Positions 24,547 through 36,470 of a DNA stretch of 64,000 nucleotides are shown piece after piece. The stretch is taken from NCBI RefSeq assembly GCF_963675165.1, contig NC_087379.1:434001-498000 (forward strand). Direction: 5' to 3'. Each line of letters starts with the position of its first letter. Positions within the stretch are counted from its first letter, which is position 1. This stretch comes from Halichondria panicea. Its lineage: Eukaryota; Porifera; Demospongiae; Suberitida; Halichondriidae. The translations under genes were made by a program, and so were the position numbers. A model generated the notes under the pieces. The model worked only from the letters and a program-made list of their open reading frames with translations, made no database searches and had not been told where the DNA came from.

Positions 24547-25079
24547 CTACTTAAAACGTACTTATAGGCGATCAGCTTCGAAGAAAAAAATTTTTCATTT
24601 GGTTTCAAGCTGCACTATTGATAGTACTAAAATATGTTGTGCTCTAATCAATCTTTTTTATAGATTCACGATCATTCCCCATAATTAATGTTAAGGTCAT
24701 TACGGTAAAAGCAATGCACAGAGTGAATGCTATCATAGATAGAAGAGGAAGCGAAGAGAGATTCAATGCTACTTTGAGAGTATCTTGATGAGACATTTGT
24801 TACTGTGATGAACAGCAAAGCAATGCACACACCAAATCATCTCTCACCATTCCACCATACCAACGTCCCTCATTCTCTGTCACAGTGACCTTGTCTTTGA
24901 GCATCTGTCCAGCAACCATTGGCTTACTGGTGAACACTATACCATACTTGTAGCTCTTAGTCCTAGTAGCTACTGTGTTGCTCTTTGTTAGCTCAACATT
25001 CCTCCCCTTGTTCCTATGGAAGGTAACAGGGGAGCTGCTCCATTCCACTCCACCAAACAAGACACCATCATCACATAGA

Positions 25080-25380
25080 CTCGCCAGCCAGCCCTTCCTC
25101 CGTTAGGGACTAGTGGATTGCCTATCTGAGAGTTGTGCCGTTACCTGAATCTGGTAATGACCAATCACAGTGCAGTATCAATGTCATGTGACATTCTTAC
25201 ACCCACAGTATTCTAGGTATAGTCTTTGTGGTAGAATGCATGCGGATAGTAATAACAATCAATCAAAATAATGGATGCTGCTAGCGCAGAGCAAGCAGTG
25301 AAGGACAGAGAGCTTATCAATCAAGCTGCAATTCACCTTGGCTATTCTAGTCTGAAGAAAGAACAAGAGATAGTCTTAAA
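25080..25380 (+). pseudogene. 5' fragment of a RecQ-like helicase gene
   Basis: From ATG at 25271 the frame reads MDAASAEQAVKDRELINQ then HLGYSSLKKEQEIVL. It is then cut by NCK flanking sequence at about 25378. The block LGYSSLKKEQEIVL resembles the region just before the helicase Q motif/Walker A in RecQ-like proteins of invertebrates. The preceding 190 bp would be its promoter side. Only the first exon remains. The family call is tentative. Confidence 0.45.
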
Positions 25381-25426
25381 TTAAGGGGAGGGGATGAAGA
25401 AATTGGTATACTAGCTAGTGCTTTAT

Positions 25427-25472
25427 TAGCCTCGATTCCAGCCCGCACTGAAGATGGGCCTTGTGAAGGAGG
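25427..25472. mobile_element. 46-bp insertion flanked by 12-base direct repeats
   Basis: CTAGTGCTTTAT occurs at 25415-25426 and again at 25473-25484. Between them is TAGCCTCGATTCCAGCCCGC and a short remainder. TAGCCTCGATTCCAGGC also begins the element in the NCK13 intron (60351), so this may be a deletion relic of that family. Confidence 0.6.
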
Positions 25473-27495
25473 CTAGTGCTTTATAAACTCTCCAAGAGTA
25501 TTGACTAGACATGCATGCTGTAATTATGTTGACATGTGAAAGTATAATAGTAAAATAAATTCATGACTGCAATTATTTCACACAAAAATAATTCATTATA
25601 GATGCATCTCACTATAATTATATTGCTAGTCTTAGGAGGTCCAGTACTTATCAGTGCATCAATGGAGAGACACATCACACATAGAAATGACACTAAATGT
25701 CCTAAGGCTCCGAGTCCAATTGTTTGATGTGGTGTAGCACAGTGTCCATGGAGGGTCTGTCCTGAGGGGAGTGAGAGACACAGGAGGTGATGAGTGGGTA
25801 GAGCTCCCGCCATACACCTTCCATACTCGATAGCAGACGCAGCAACAGTTCAGATTTCGGAAATGTTCGAGTCACCACTTCACAAGCAAGCACTCCAAAA
25901 CTGTACACATCGATCTTTGTCGTCTGTTGTGGTGGTGGTTGAGATGACGTAGGTGGATGAGGATAGGCCTCAGGGGCAGTGTACAGGATAGCACCTTCTC
26001 CAAGAGTAGTGGCGTCTCGAGCTAGGTTGGCTGATCCAAAGTCAGAGAGTTTGGTAAGCCATTTGTTGTTGGGTAGAGAGAGAAGGAGGACATTAGTAGA
26101 GCTCACATCTCTGTGGATAATGGGTTCCCTCTGTCGGTGGAGATAAACCAGAGCTGAGGAGATGTCTCCAAAGATCCTTCGCTTGTTGGGACCAACACGA
26201 TTGTCCTGGTAGGCAGAACGTAGAGAGGTATCCAGGAGCTCTGTGACAATCATGGGACCTGTTTGCTCGTTGAGGACGGCAGCAACAAAGAGCACAAGGT
26301 TGGGGTGGCGGATCTGAGCCATGGTGCGAATCTCACGACGAATTCGATCCATCGTAGTCTGTCGTAGGATTTCAGGATACACTCGTTTAACGGCCACCGT
26401 TGTTCCTCTAAAGGTTCCCTTGGCAACGTAGCCCCAGGCCCCTCGGTCAAGAATCTCGTCCTCTCTAATAGACACCTCCTCTGGAGACACCTGCCAGAAC
26501 TCCACCTCCTGAGTGTGGCTGTTACGATTGGTGGCTGAGAGAGAGGCCACTCTACGTTGGAGGACGTCCACTTGTCCTCTGAGGGTTCCTACCAGCTGTT
26601 GGTTCTCTGTGTCAGATAGTGTTAGTTCCAATTGTTGTCTGAGGGCTGCTATCAGCTCTTCGTGCTCTTTATTAGTTCTTGTCAAACGTTTGTTGGCTCT
26701 TGTTAGTTGTTGCTGTAGTCGAAGGATTTCTTGGCCTTTTTCTGCCACCTCTCGTTGAAGCTCTTGATTGTCTGAGTGTGATTGTGGGAGCTGTTGTTAA
26801 AGTTGACTATCGACCGTTTTAGTAACACCATCTCGTGACTTAGTTGATCCAAACCTTAGCATTCTTGAAAACATCGACTGTGTTCTCGGTCTTGCATCCT
26901 GTACTAGTCCCATCTCTCTCGAGCTCAGCCTCCTCTTTGGGTTGTACTTGGACACTGTGGGGGAGTGAACACATGTGACTACACATACACTGTACTAGTA
27001 ATAGCTTACCAGTGCAAATCTCTGCCTTGACTTGTTTACACTGCGTATTCACGTCCACGACCCCCCACATAGGTGTGTCCAGGGGGTAGTCCTTCACACG
27101 TACAGACCCTCTCCACACATCATTCACAAACCAGTGGACCTCCTTTTTCAGCGTCAGCAACATTCCTAAGGAATCACCCACTACAAAATCATAAGTGTTG
27201 AAACCCAGTTTACAGAGTCTCTCATTCTTGTAATGGAGAGCAGAGAAGAAAGTACGCAGTAAACGCTTGTGCTTATTTTGCCAGTCCAAATATCCTAACT
27301 GTGTCAGTGTCGAGTCCTCCGGGTTCTCTCCAGTGAAGCCAATATTCTGTCAGAGTTATAATACTTATAATTACCCCGTGCGTGCAGCAGGGGTAGAGTG
27401 ATTGGTGTGTGTGTGTGTGTGTGTGTGGACACAAAAATGAGCAAACACTAGACACTTTCATGGATTCATTTAACTGCTAATGAGACAGTGGTTGA

Positions 27496-28047
27496 ACCAT
27501 AGAGAGGGATTGGCCACAAAAGCGACCTTGAATAACCATCCATGTTGCCCCGGCTTTACTCGAGGCTGTCTACTTCAACATAGGAAGACAGCCTCGAGTA
27601 AAGCCCAGGCTGGGAATGGTTGAACCAGGAGACAAATGATTGTCTTACTGTCAGTATAACAATCCTGCTGCTGAACTTAGACTTCATTTCCATGCTTGAG
27701 GCTATATATGTGACCCAGGACACTACTTAGTTAGACTATTTATAGGTGCTATTGGTACATATATAGCCATCAAAAAACGGTGAAAAAAGCGCTATCCGCT
27801 AAGCTCTTTCTCGAAAAAATTTTGGGAATTTCCTCATAATATCCATCATCAATTAAGGGGCATGGAAATTAATCAAGTTTTGGGGGGTCTTAATTAGAAA
27901 GCTCTGTGTAAGGCCTCAAACATAAAAAAGTGTTTCGCGGCGTTACAGCGGGGGGCAACACGCATCGTTTCAGGATTAAGCCACACCCCCTGCACAAAAG
28001 TCTACATTTTAACCTCCGTTGCCAATCCCTCTCTTATTTATCTATGG
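27496..28047. mobile_element. TIR element in NCK5 intron 1 with nested foldback
   Basis: Ends CCATAG...AGAGGGATTGGC and the complement, the right end carrying about 9 extra bases. It is flanked by TTGAA at 27491-27495 and 28048-28052. Paralogues read GTGGTTGAAAAAATAATAGG without it. Inside, 27552-27605 is a second, perfect-armed foldback (GGCTTTACTCGAGGCTGTC). Confidence 0.7.
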
Positions 28048-30636
28048 TTGAACAATAATGGGCTACTTTATAGTTGAAACTTGTAAGCGCGATCTCGAAG
28101 GTAAAAAAAACAACATTGCATGGTTTCAACAAAAAGTTGTATTCGGTAGGGTAGTTATATTTGTGCTCTAATCGTTGCTTTATAGATTCACGATCATTCC
28201 CCATAATCAGTCGGATGTCCAAGGCACCGGAAGTCCACGTTATTTATTGCCTATCATATGCATTTCGCATTACATCATTTGTTTGCAAGCAACAAAATGT
28301 CAGAATTTTATCAGTGTTGTTTGAGCTATTATATTTAAGAAATGGGCTTACTATTCAATATCTCTTAGCGCTAGTATTGTGAACTAACCTTCAAGGAACA
28401 GGATGGTACCAAGTTCACCTATTATTGCAAAGTGAGTTGAGAGATACACTAGCGTAGCAATTCTCACTCAAGGTTGTCCCACAATAGCGGCTGTTTACTC
28501 AGTGTTCAAAAATGCGTTTCCCAATAAAAGTTTACTATAACATTTTGTTAGGAGATAGAAGAAGAGCTGCCCTTTGCTATACTGTAATCTCTGTTTTGTT
28601 CCCAGTTGTAGTTATCGTTTTATGAAAGTACAAAGTTAGTCAATATAAAACATCACGTTATACAACAAATTGTTCATCCATGTCATCTTGATCATAATCG
28701 GGACTGTCTGGTGCTTGAATATTGTCATAAGATCATACTAGGGGCTGTCTGGTTCTTATATATTGTATTGGCTAAACTATATGTAAGTAAAAAATCACCA
28801 AATACTTGCTTAACTATAATTATCATCTCTAGAATCTGTTTCTGATTCTGAGCTACTCGGCTGCTCCATGCAAGGTGCGGGTGCTACTTAACTGTAAAGG
28901 TAAGTTAGCACAATCTTGGCATTTGTATCCAGGTGCACATGCATGCAGTACTGTTCTTTTTTTACACCTAACTGGAGTGACGTTGTTGTCGCTATCCCAG
29001 TTGATCTTGAGGTTGTTACCATCCATGAAGCTGAAGTGGTGGGTATAATTATAATGAGGTTGCTTGGCCCCATACACAATAAACTCCAACATGAACGTTT
29101 CCAATGTCTGTTCAATCCCTTATAAGATCAAGCCATACACTGTGTTGAGTCATTGGGGTTGGGAATGATGGCAAACGTGTGCTTCTTGAAGTAAGCATAA
29201 CCTAGTGAATAGTGTACTGTAATACTGAGACCTTTAAAACCTTTCGTGCATTACAGATAACAATAGAGCAGTCTGTTATTTAGTTCTCCTATGAATCGCA
29301 ACTACAGCTGAACCGTTATTTCATTTGTGGATAGCGATGTAAAAACTTGAGCACTGAAGTGCAAACCATCAGCGTTTATTTGAGGTTTAGTACAACCTCG
29401 AGTTAAAGCCGTGTGTACATCTAGGCTAATGTTCAAGTTCGAGCTTTTTAGCTTCTGCTCGCTTTTATTCGACAACGAAGCTTAATTAACATTAAATTTA
29501 AAAGTACTACTGTATCTTGTTGTGTTGAGGCTATCCATGGTACAAACACGGTACCATCGCATCCGAGTGAGTAGACTCAGAATACACAAAACGACATGCA
29601 GACAGACTAGTATAACCCATGGCGCCGCAGCGCGCCGTTCCCTCTAGGACAAGTCGCTCGCGAGACCTCGGGTTAATGAGGTCTCGTCAATACTTTGAAG
29701 TGAGCCCTGAGTGTGTTTTAAGTACAATTAGATGTGACTTTGTAACAGATAAAGCACACTCTCTCTGAAGAAAGCTTCAGGAATGAATCAGCATAATAAG
29801 TTTGCTATAATTATAATGACATAGCAAATTGGTATCTGTTAAGTAGTCTCTGTTGCTAGAATCAACTCTAGTTCTAACACATTGCTTATAATTACTGAAT
29901 CATTTTTTAGCGAACTAATCTCACTGCAGTCACTCACATTGCACTGTGCTGACCTTATAATAACATCACTTTCTTTTTTCGGTCTAGGTATGAATCCACT
30001 ATTACTGCGACGGAATCCGGCAGCTCCTACATAACATAACTGTCAGACTTGATATCCAAAGAATAAGGCTTTTAGGGTGAAAATACTTCGGACATAATTT
30101 TTTGCGTTCTCACAGAGGATACATGGCTGACATGGGAGGGTGCAACATGGTTGCCCTGGATACACACTGGATTAAACTGGCCTCACGTAGTGTAATATAA
30201 TCGGTTGACTTAATTCTGTAGCGTCCGTTGCTATAGATTGGTTTCGCTCTGAATGTTCTACATTGCTCCATTTAGTTAGCTGATAACTTTTGTAACTTGT
30301 CATACATATTCTGAACAAACCTTTGTGTTGTTAAATTGTTTGCCACTTGTTGCCACTATGACCACATGGATGTTAAGTGGTAAATTTAGCATGCTCTAAC
30401 TTTTTGTTTTTTTGCTGGAAACAACCAGGTTTTTTTGCAATAATATCTTTGACTTTTTGTCTCTGCCCTGTGCAAATTTTGTGGCATGCCCGTATTGGGA
30501 AACGCGATTTTGAACAGTGCAAACACATGCACTGCTGAGGTACAAAATTGTCCAGTATGTACAAAAACGGGGCTAGAGGCAAGCAGCTAGATACTTTATT
30601 AGTATCATTCGACTCCTGGAAGACTGAAAAGCACTT

Positions 30637-33032
30637 CACTGTAAAAACAAACGTGTAGCGTGTCACATGTGTGCTAAATTGCTCTACGTATTTCAAATCA
30701 GCACATTAGTAAGTACATGCGTGCTATTTTAGCCCACTGGTACCACTTTAACCCATGTGTATGTGTGTTACACATGTGCTAATTGACCCAACGTGTGTTA
30801 TATAAGCATAGTAGTAAACTACATGTGTGCTATTTCAGCACTGGTATTACAGCAATAGAATGTGGTATATTACGGTTTATAATCAAGTGTAGTGATAATT
30901 GTAGTGATATTTGAGCCATTTCTGAGAGTGAGTAGCATCACTAACTTGATTAGTAAATGATTATGGCATGTGAGCACTGATCTAAGTCAACATAGGATCA
31001 TATCTAATTATAGATATCTTGCTGACAGGTGGTACAGTCTTTATCCTTCATAAAAGAGCAAGAGAAGACCATTGAGTTCTCATTTATAAAGTATTTTGTT
31101 TGTTGGCTGTTTTAAATCTTTTTTTAGCTTTTCTATATAAAGCCCAGTGCAGAAGTTGCTACGCGCATGCGCAGTTTCTAGTTGCTATAGCTCCTTCGCA
31201 GCTGGATTCTAGAACAAAAGCAGAAGAGTCAAAAGCAGTCTAAAGGATACCACCAAGGACCAAGAGTTGTTTAAAAGCTGAAAGAGCTGAAAGAGCTGAA
31301 AGAGCTGAAAGAGGATGGTGTCAAAGCAAGTGGTGAGTTTCTCCAGACAGTTGTTCTGGCTAGCTGTACACAACAGTACAAAAATAATAATACCTATATT
31401 TATACTTCGCAGCTGCAGCTTGTAGCCTATACTACTAAGATACTACTAGGAGACTACACTATAGAGTGTCTAAAATAAGGAGGGACCAGGAGTTATTTAA
31501 AAGCTGAAAGAGGATTGTTTCATGACCAGACTCGACTGGAGTAAAGCAAGTGTTTTTCTAGGTGAGTTTCTCCAGGCAGTTGTTCTGGCTATAGCTGTTG
31601 ACTGAAAATGATAATACCTACCTGTTTGTATTAATGGCAGGCATTGACGGAAAAAGGCTATGGTATGACTTTGACGAGCTGTATATAGTTCCAACCCAGT
31701 GGACAGGCTTCAGCACCTTGTTCATGTTCACACCCAACTGTACTTCGGCACTCAACTTGATATGGTAAATCATTCTATTTGTACTATAAAATTAGCAACC
31801 CATTCCATAGCAGTGCATATATCCGTTCCACGTGGCTATAATAAAATTAATTGTACAGCTCCAATGGTAGAACTATATTATACTTGCCAGCATTCCCTTT
31901 TGAATACGTTTGCTTAGCTGATTAGTTAGCATGTGTGTGTGAGCGACCATAACCAACCAACAAGCTAAAATGTATGCTGCTGCTGCTGATACACATTGGG
32001 TACAGATATATAATAGATAGATCACAATTAGTCTTGGCTCTAACAGTAATATTCGAGGCAACCAGGTCACTGTAGCGTTGTTAGCTCCACCTATTCTAAG
32101 AACTATAAACACTCTTTTAGAATATTCTAACAATTGTATAGCCTCGATTTCATGCCGCGCGTTGTAATTCTAACCTAAGTGCCAGAAAATATGTACCGTG
32201 TGAGGTGCAAAATTTTGTGTTTTTCGAGGCCAAGTAAAAACTGCACCCACTGGTATTTCATTCTTGGTATGTGGTTTCCTGTCATTGAAACATTACAACT
32301 GCGAGCATCTATTCTGAGGGCTCTAGAGCCAAATAGCACTCGCGAAATGTTCTCGCTATACATGTGCGGTACTCGGTGCTCAAATTGAGCAAAGCAAAAA
32401 TTGGGACTTGCCCCTTTATTGTAGGTAGTAGGGAGACACTGTGTGTAATTATCGTGTGCCTTTTATTTAAACAAAAGGTGGTGCGTATGTTTTGATAGCC
32501 CATAATTATGACATAAACAACAATTGGAGTGGCATGGTCATCACATCAATATACGTATGGTGCATGGTCTTCATTTGTCTTCATTTCGATCCTTTGTAGG
32601 CATGGCTCCATCCTGAAATTTCATCACCGAAGACGATTGCCAAGAAGGCCGTACCTGCCTCTGTTGTAGCTTCTAACACTTTATAACGAAGAAGCAGACA
32701 ATGGTACTATTAATTTGCTGCAACAATACTCTGTACTCATGCAGGACATACTTTATGTTCCTGTACATTTTCAATCACTTTTTCTGCTGTTTCATCGAGT
32801 GTACGTATAATTTAATTGCACCTCCATTTATCTTTTCACAGTCACATGCCAACAACGTCACTATTAATAATTTATTGCATGCTACATACGTGCTGGTTTA
32901 ACACAAAAATCAATGACACGGGTGCTGTTTTAACATTGATATCAAGTAACACGTATGTATAGTGTGCTATTTTAGGAGACATTCGAACGACACGCTACCA
33001 CGGGTTAAAATAACACGTTTGTTTTTACAGTG
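30637..33032. mobile_element. Nested CACTA-like non-autonomous transposon
   Basis: Ends CACTGTAAAAACAAACGTGT and its complement, flanked by TT. Just inside both ends are repeated short blocks such as CATGTGTGCTATTTCAGC, GTGCTATTTTAGCC, GGTGCTGTTTTAAC and GTGTGCTATTTTAGG. Subterminal repeats of this kind are typical of CACTA/EnSpm elements. No transposase was recognised. Confidence 0.6.
31230..31600. repeat. Diverged tandem duplication with 9-bp repeats inside the nested element
   Basis: Blocks starting GGACCAAGAGTTGTTTAAAA (31257) and GGACCAGGAGTTATTTAAAA (about 31483) share about 120 bases, including GTGAGTTTCTCCAG and CAGTTGTTCTGGCTA. The first block has four copies of AAAGAGCTG at about 31273-31314. 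Confidence 0.65.
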
Positions 33033-33666
33033 TTTGGAGCTGTTTAGAAGATCATACTTCTCACAGCAAGAAAGATAAACAAGCTAGAAGTTAGCTCAGA
33101 AAAACGGGAACTATTTCCGCAAAATAAAACGAAACAGGAAGTACTTCCGGCTAAAAAATATAAAACCGTCGCTGGCCATCCGACTGTAATGTTAAGGTCA
33201 TTACGGTAAAAGCAACGCATGAGGTGAATGCTCTATGAGCATCTTGTATTATGACTATAGATGAGACATTTGTGAAAATGTAAACAGCCAAGCAATGCAC
33301 ACACCAAATGAGCTCTCACCATTCCACCAAGCACACCCTCCCTCTCTGTCACTGTGACCTTGAGCATCTGTCCAGCAACCATTGGCTTACTGGTGAACAC
33401 TATACCATAGTCACTGCTCTTAGTCCTAGTGGCTACTGTGTTCCTCTTCGTTAGCTCAACATTCTCTCCCTTGTTCCTATGGAAGGTAACGGGAGAATAG
33501 CCATCATCACTTGTAGCCATCTTGCAACTAGACTCGCAAGCCGTCACTGTTGCAGGCAAACAGTAGACTGGTCAAGGTTTGCACAATATTTGTGGCAACT
33601 AACCCCGCATGCGGTTACCGCAAGATCGTTGATAGTGATGTTTCTCTAGAAAACTCTACGTTTTAT

Positions 33667-33929
33667 CATAGATAAACGAACATCTGTTCGTTTATCTATG
33701 GTTTTACATGCTGCGTATAGGTGACCGAAAACCGCAGCCACTTAGAATCTTATCTGATATGCTGACTGTGCAACACGAGAGTCAACACCGAGTTTGAATG
33801 CAATGTGCCAGTGGCACATTGCATTCATGCTGACTGTGCAACACGATGATATGCTGACTGTGCAACACGAGAGTCAACACCTAGTTTGAATGCAATGTGC
33901 CAGTGGCACATTGCATTCATAATAATTTC
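33667..33929. repeat. Palindromes and a duplicated palindrome upstream of NCK5
   Basis: CATAGATAAACGAACA with its complement forms a hairpin at about 33668-33701. A 70-bp block (33759-33828) repeats at 33851-33920. Each copy holds the perfect palindrome GAATGCAATGTGCCA/TGGCACATTGCATTC (33796-33826 and 33888-33918), built from the GAATGCAATG motif found upstream of other NCK genes. Confidence 0.8.
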
Positions 33930-34271
33930 AACACAGCTAGTGGAGTGTCCTATCAGTTTTCCTTGCTGTCTTTGACCTTCCTCCACAGTCCACAGCACAA
34001 TCTCCTGCAGGGGAGGTGGGCAATTAACAGCAAGCAAGGAACAGTTTCTAGTTCTTGTACATCAAGTTAATATAAATGCTCTTGTTATTACATTTCCCTC
34101 AACTGATCATGACATGTGTAGTATAGTTTTTAAGCATGTATGTACTATGCATGCTGTAATATGATAATTGACACATGAACATCGAAAATCAATACTTTAC
34201 TACAATTATTTCACACAAATAAACCAGCATAATAGAAACATAACACACGTATAGAAATTACACTAAATGTC

Positions 34272-36402
34272 CTAAGGCTCAGAGTCCAATTGTTTGATGT
34301 GGTGTAGCACAGTGTCCATGGAGGGTCTGTCCTGAGGGGAGTGAGAGACACAGGAGGTGATGAGTGGGTGGAGCTCCCGCCATACACCTTCCATACTCAA
34401 TAGCAGACGATAAAACTGTTCAGATTTCGGAAATGTTCGAGTCACCACTTCACAAGCAAGCACTCCTAAACTGTACACATCGATCTTTGTCGTCTGTCGT
34501 GGTCGTGGTTGACGTGATGAAGGTGGTTGGGGATAGGCCTCAGGGGCAGTGTACAGGATAGCACCTTCTCCAGGAGTAGTGGCATCTCGAGCTAGGTTGG
34601 CTGATCCAAAGTCAGAGAGTTTGGCAAGCCATTTGTTGTTGGGTAGAGAGAGAAGGAGGACATTAGCAGAGCTCACATCTCTGTGGATGATGGGTTCCCT
34701 CTGTCGGTGGAGATAAACCAGAGCTGAGGAGATGTCTCTAAAGATTCTTCGCTTGTTGGGACCAACACGATTGTCCTGGTAGGCAGAACGTAGAGAGGTA
34801 TCCAGGAGCTCTGTGACAATCATGGGACCGGTTTGCTCGTTGAGGTCGGCAGCAACAAAGAGAACAAGGTTGGGGTGGCGGATCTGAGCCATGGTGCGAA
34901 TCTCACGACGAATTCGATCCATCGTAGTCTGTCGTAGAATTTCAGGATACACTCGTTTGATGGCCACTATTGTTCCTCTAAAGGTTCCCTTGGCAACGTA
35001 GCCCCAGGCCCCTCGACCAAGAATCTCGTCCTCTCTAATAGACACCTCCTCTGGAGACACCTGCCAGAACTCCACCTCCTGAGGGTGGCTGCTACGATTG
35101 GTAGCTGAGAGAGGGGCCATTCTTCGTTGGAGGACGTCCACTTGTCCTCTGAGGGTCCCTACCAGCTGTTGGTTCTCTGTGTCAGATCGTTGTTGTTGTC
35201 TCAACATGTCATTAGAAAGTGTTAGTTGTTGCTGTAGTTGAGTGATTTCTTGGCCTTTTTCTGACACCTCTCGTCGAAGTTGTTGATTTTCTGAGCGTGA
35301 TTGTGTGAGCTGTTGCTGTAGTTGACCATTTTCCGATTGTAAAGTTGAAGTGACATCATCTTGTGCATTAGGTAATCCAAACCTTGCAAACATCGACTGT
35401 GTTCCCACTGCTTGAAGTGTTGCATCCTGTACTAGTCCCATCTCTCTCAGCCTCCTCTCTGAGTCAGGGTTGTACCTGGACACTGTGGGGAGTGAACACA
35501 TGTGACTACACATACACTGTACTAGTAATAGCTTACCAGTGCACATCTCTGCCTTGACTTGTTTACATTGTCCATAAACGTCCATGACCCCCCACATAGG
35601 TGTGTCCAGGGGGTAGTCCTCCACACGTACAGACCCTCTCCACACATCATTCACAAACCAGTGGACCTCCTTCTCCAGCGTCAGCAACATTCCTAAGGAT
35701 TCACCCACTACAAAATCTTTAGTGTGGAAACCCATCTCATAGAGTTCCTCATCCTTGTATTGGAGAGAAGAGCCGCTAGTACACAGTAAATGCTTGTGCT
35801 TATCCTGCCAGTCCAAACATTTTAACCGTGCCAGTGTCGAGTCCTCCGGGTTCTCTCCAGTGAAGCCAATATCCTGTCAGAGTTATACATGAATAAGCTT
35901 ATAATTACCCTCTGCGTGTGTGCGAGCAGGGACCTAAAAAATATTTTAATAGATTTACGATCATTCTCCATGTAAATGTTAAGGACATTACGATAAAAGC
36001 AACGCACGTGGTGAATGCTCATAGAGTAGTCTCATGAATCAGCCCCCTCCTTCAGATGCGGCTAAATCATGAGACTACTCTATGAGCATCTTGTATTTTG
36101 TGAACATTTTACTGTGATAAACAGCCAAGCAATGCACACACCAAATGAGCTCTCACCATTCCACCAAGTCCGCACCGGGACCCTCCCCCTCTCATTGTCA
36201 CAGTGACCTTGAGCATCTGTCCAATAACCACTGGCTCACTGGTGAACACTAGAGCACAGTTATGGCTCTTAGTCCTTGTGGCTACTGTGTTGCTCTTTGT
36301 TAGCTTAACATTCTTCCCCGTGTTCCTATGGAAAGTAACGGGAGAGCTGCTCCATTCCACTCCACCAAATTCAAACAAGACACCATCATCACTTGTAGCC
36401 AT
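34272..36402 (-). CDS. NCK6: NHR + coiled coil + TKL-like kinase, motifs intact
   Basis: Exons 36157-36402, 35537-35873 and 34272-35481 give about 597 codons plus stop. Start chosen at MATSDDGVLF, conserved among copies, although the frame is open further upstream. NHR spans about residues 10-190. The coil is relatively short (LQQQLTQSRSENQQLRREVSEKGQEITQLQQQL). The kinase has GRGAWGYVAKG, VAIKRV, HRDVSSANVLL, DFGSANL and TAPEAYP. The activation-segment end has arginine for glutamine changes (SSRQPRPRQTTK) shared with NCK8. Intron 2 is only 54-55 bases, and one base shorter than usual, so it reads through in frame without a stop. Confidence 0.87.
36015..36089. repeat. Foldback repeat in NCK6 intron 1
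   Basis: Arms CATAGAGTAGTCTCATGA and its complement with a 28-base loop. It is flanked by ATGCT/AGCAT continuing the pairing, so it could be a duplicated inverted end of a small element. Confidence 0.65.
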
Positions 36403-36470
36403 CTTGCAACCACTAGCCCCGCCCCCGCATTGCATGTTTACACAAGGCCCCCCCGCATTGCATTCATAAA
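36403..36470 (-). promoter_or_regulatory. Conserved GC-box segment immediately upstream of NCK start
   Basis: Read on the minus strand: GAATGCAATGCGGGGG, then TGTGTAAACATGCAATGCGG and GGGCGGGGCTAGTGG just before the ATG. The same arrangement precedes NCK7 (37912-37975), NCK10 (48592-48650), NCK13 (61678-61740) and partly NCK1, 2 and 12. GGGCGGGGC is a classical GC box; promoter role is inferred. Confidence 0.5.

Larger units (their letters stand above)
22543..25079 (-). pseudogene. NCK4: damaged NHR + coiled coil + kinase copy
   Basis: Exon 3 is 22543-23778, exon 2 is 23842-24181, and exon 1 lies about 24845-25079. Exon 3 carries a 4-base insertion (GTACGTACTAG for GTACTAG) just after its first 20 codons. 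This shifts the frame before the coiled coil. The ATGGCT start of other copies is missing, because sequence upstream of CDDGVLFGGVEW is replaced by unrelated DNA at about 25079. The kinase itself is open, with HRDVSSANVLL and DFGSANL. Exon 2 has an extra lysine (LEKKEVHW). A shorter protein starting at an internal Met near 23700 could in principle be made, but the copy is most likely dead. Confidence 0.8.
28208..33186. mobile_element. 5-kb TIR DNA transposon inserted in NCK5 intron 1
   Basis: Ends CAGTCGGATGTCCA and the complement of CAGTCGGATGGCCA, flanked by TAAT at 28204-28207 and 33187-33190. Intron sequence continues on both sides as in other copies. The interior lacks a long open frame. 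One minus-strand 83-codon frame (28853-29104) encodes NYTHHFSFMDGNN, NWDSDNNV and a CAPGYKCQDC cluster and looks like a coding relic, family unknown. A second element is nested at 30637-33032. The superfamily was not determined. Confidence 0.75.
25702..33520 (-). pseudogene. NCK5: NHR + coiled coil + kinase copy with one nonsense codon and large intron insertions
   Basis: Exons 33320-33520, 27010-27346 and 25702-26954 sum to whole codons. An in-frame TAA at 26797-26799 replaces a glutamine codon in the coiled coil (SQL*QQLPQSHSD). Exon 1 has an in-frame loss of about 10 residues, reading MATSDDGYSPVTF where others have GGVEWSSSPVTF, which removes the first NHR strand. The kinase is intact by motif (HRDVSSTNVLL, DFGSANL) though the P-loop reads ILDRGAWG. 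Intron 1 has grown to about 6 kb through two TIR elements, at 27496-28047 and 28208-33186. Translation from the Met at 26748 would give a coiled-coil/kinase protein. Confidence 0.75.

Noticed and set aside
30373-30696. 107-codon minus-strand frame inside the 5-kb element
   Set aside because: No recognisable domain, and it spans the end of the nested TIR element, so it is unlikely to be a gene.
32701-32901. Hydrophobic 66-codon frame in the nested element
   Set aside because: AT-rich chance frame near the subterminal repeats; no family and no splice or start support.
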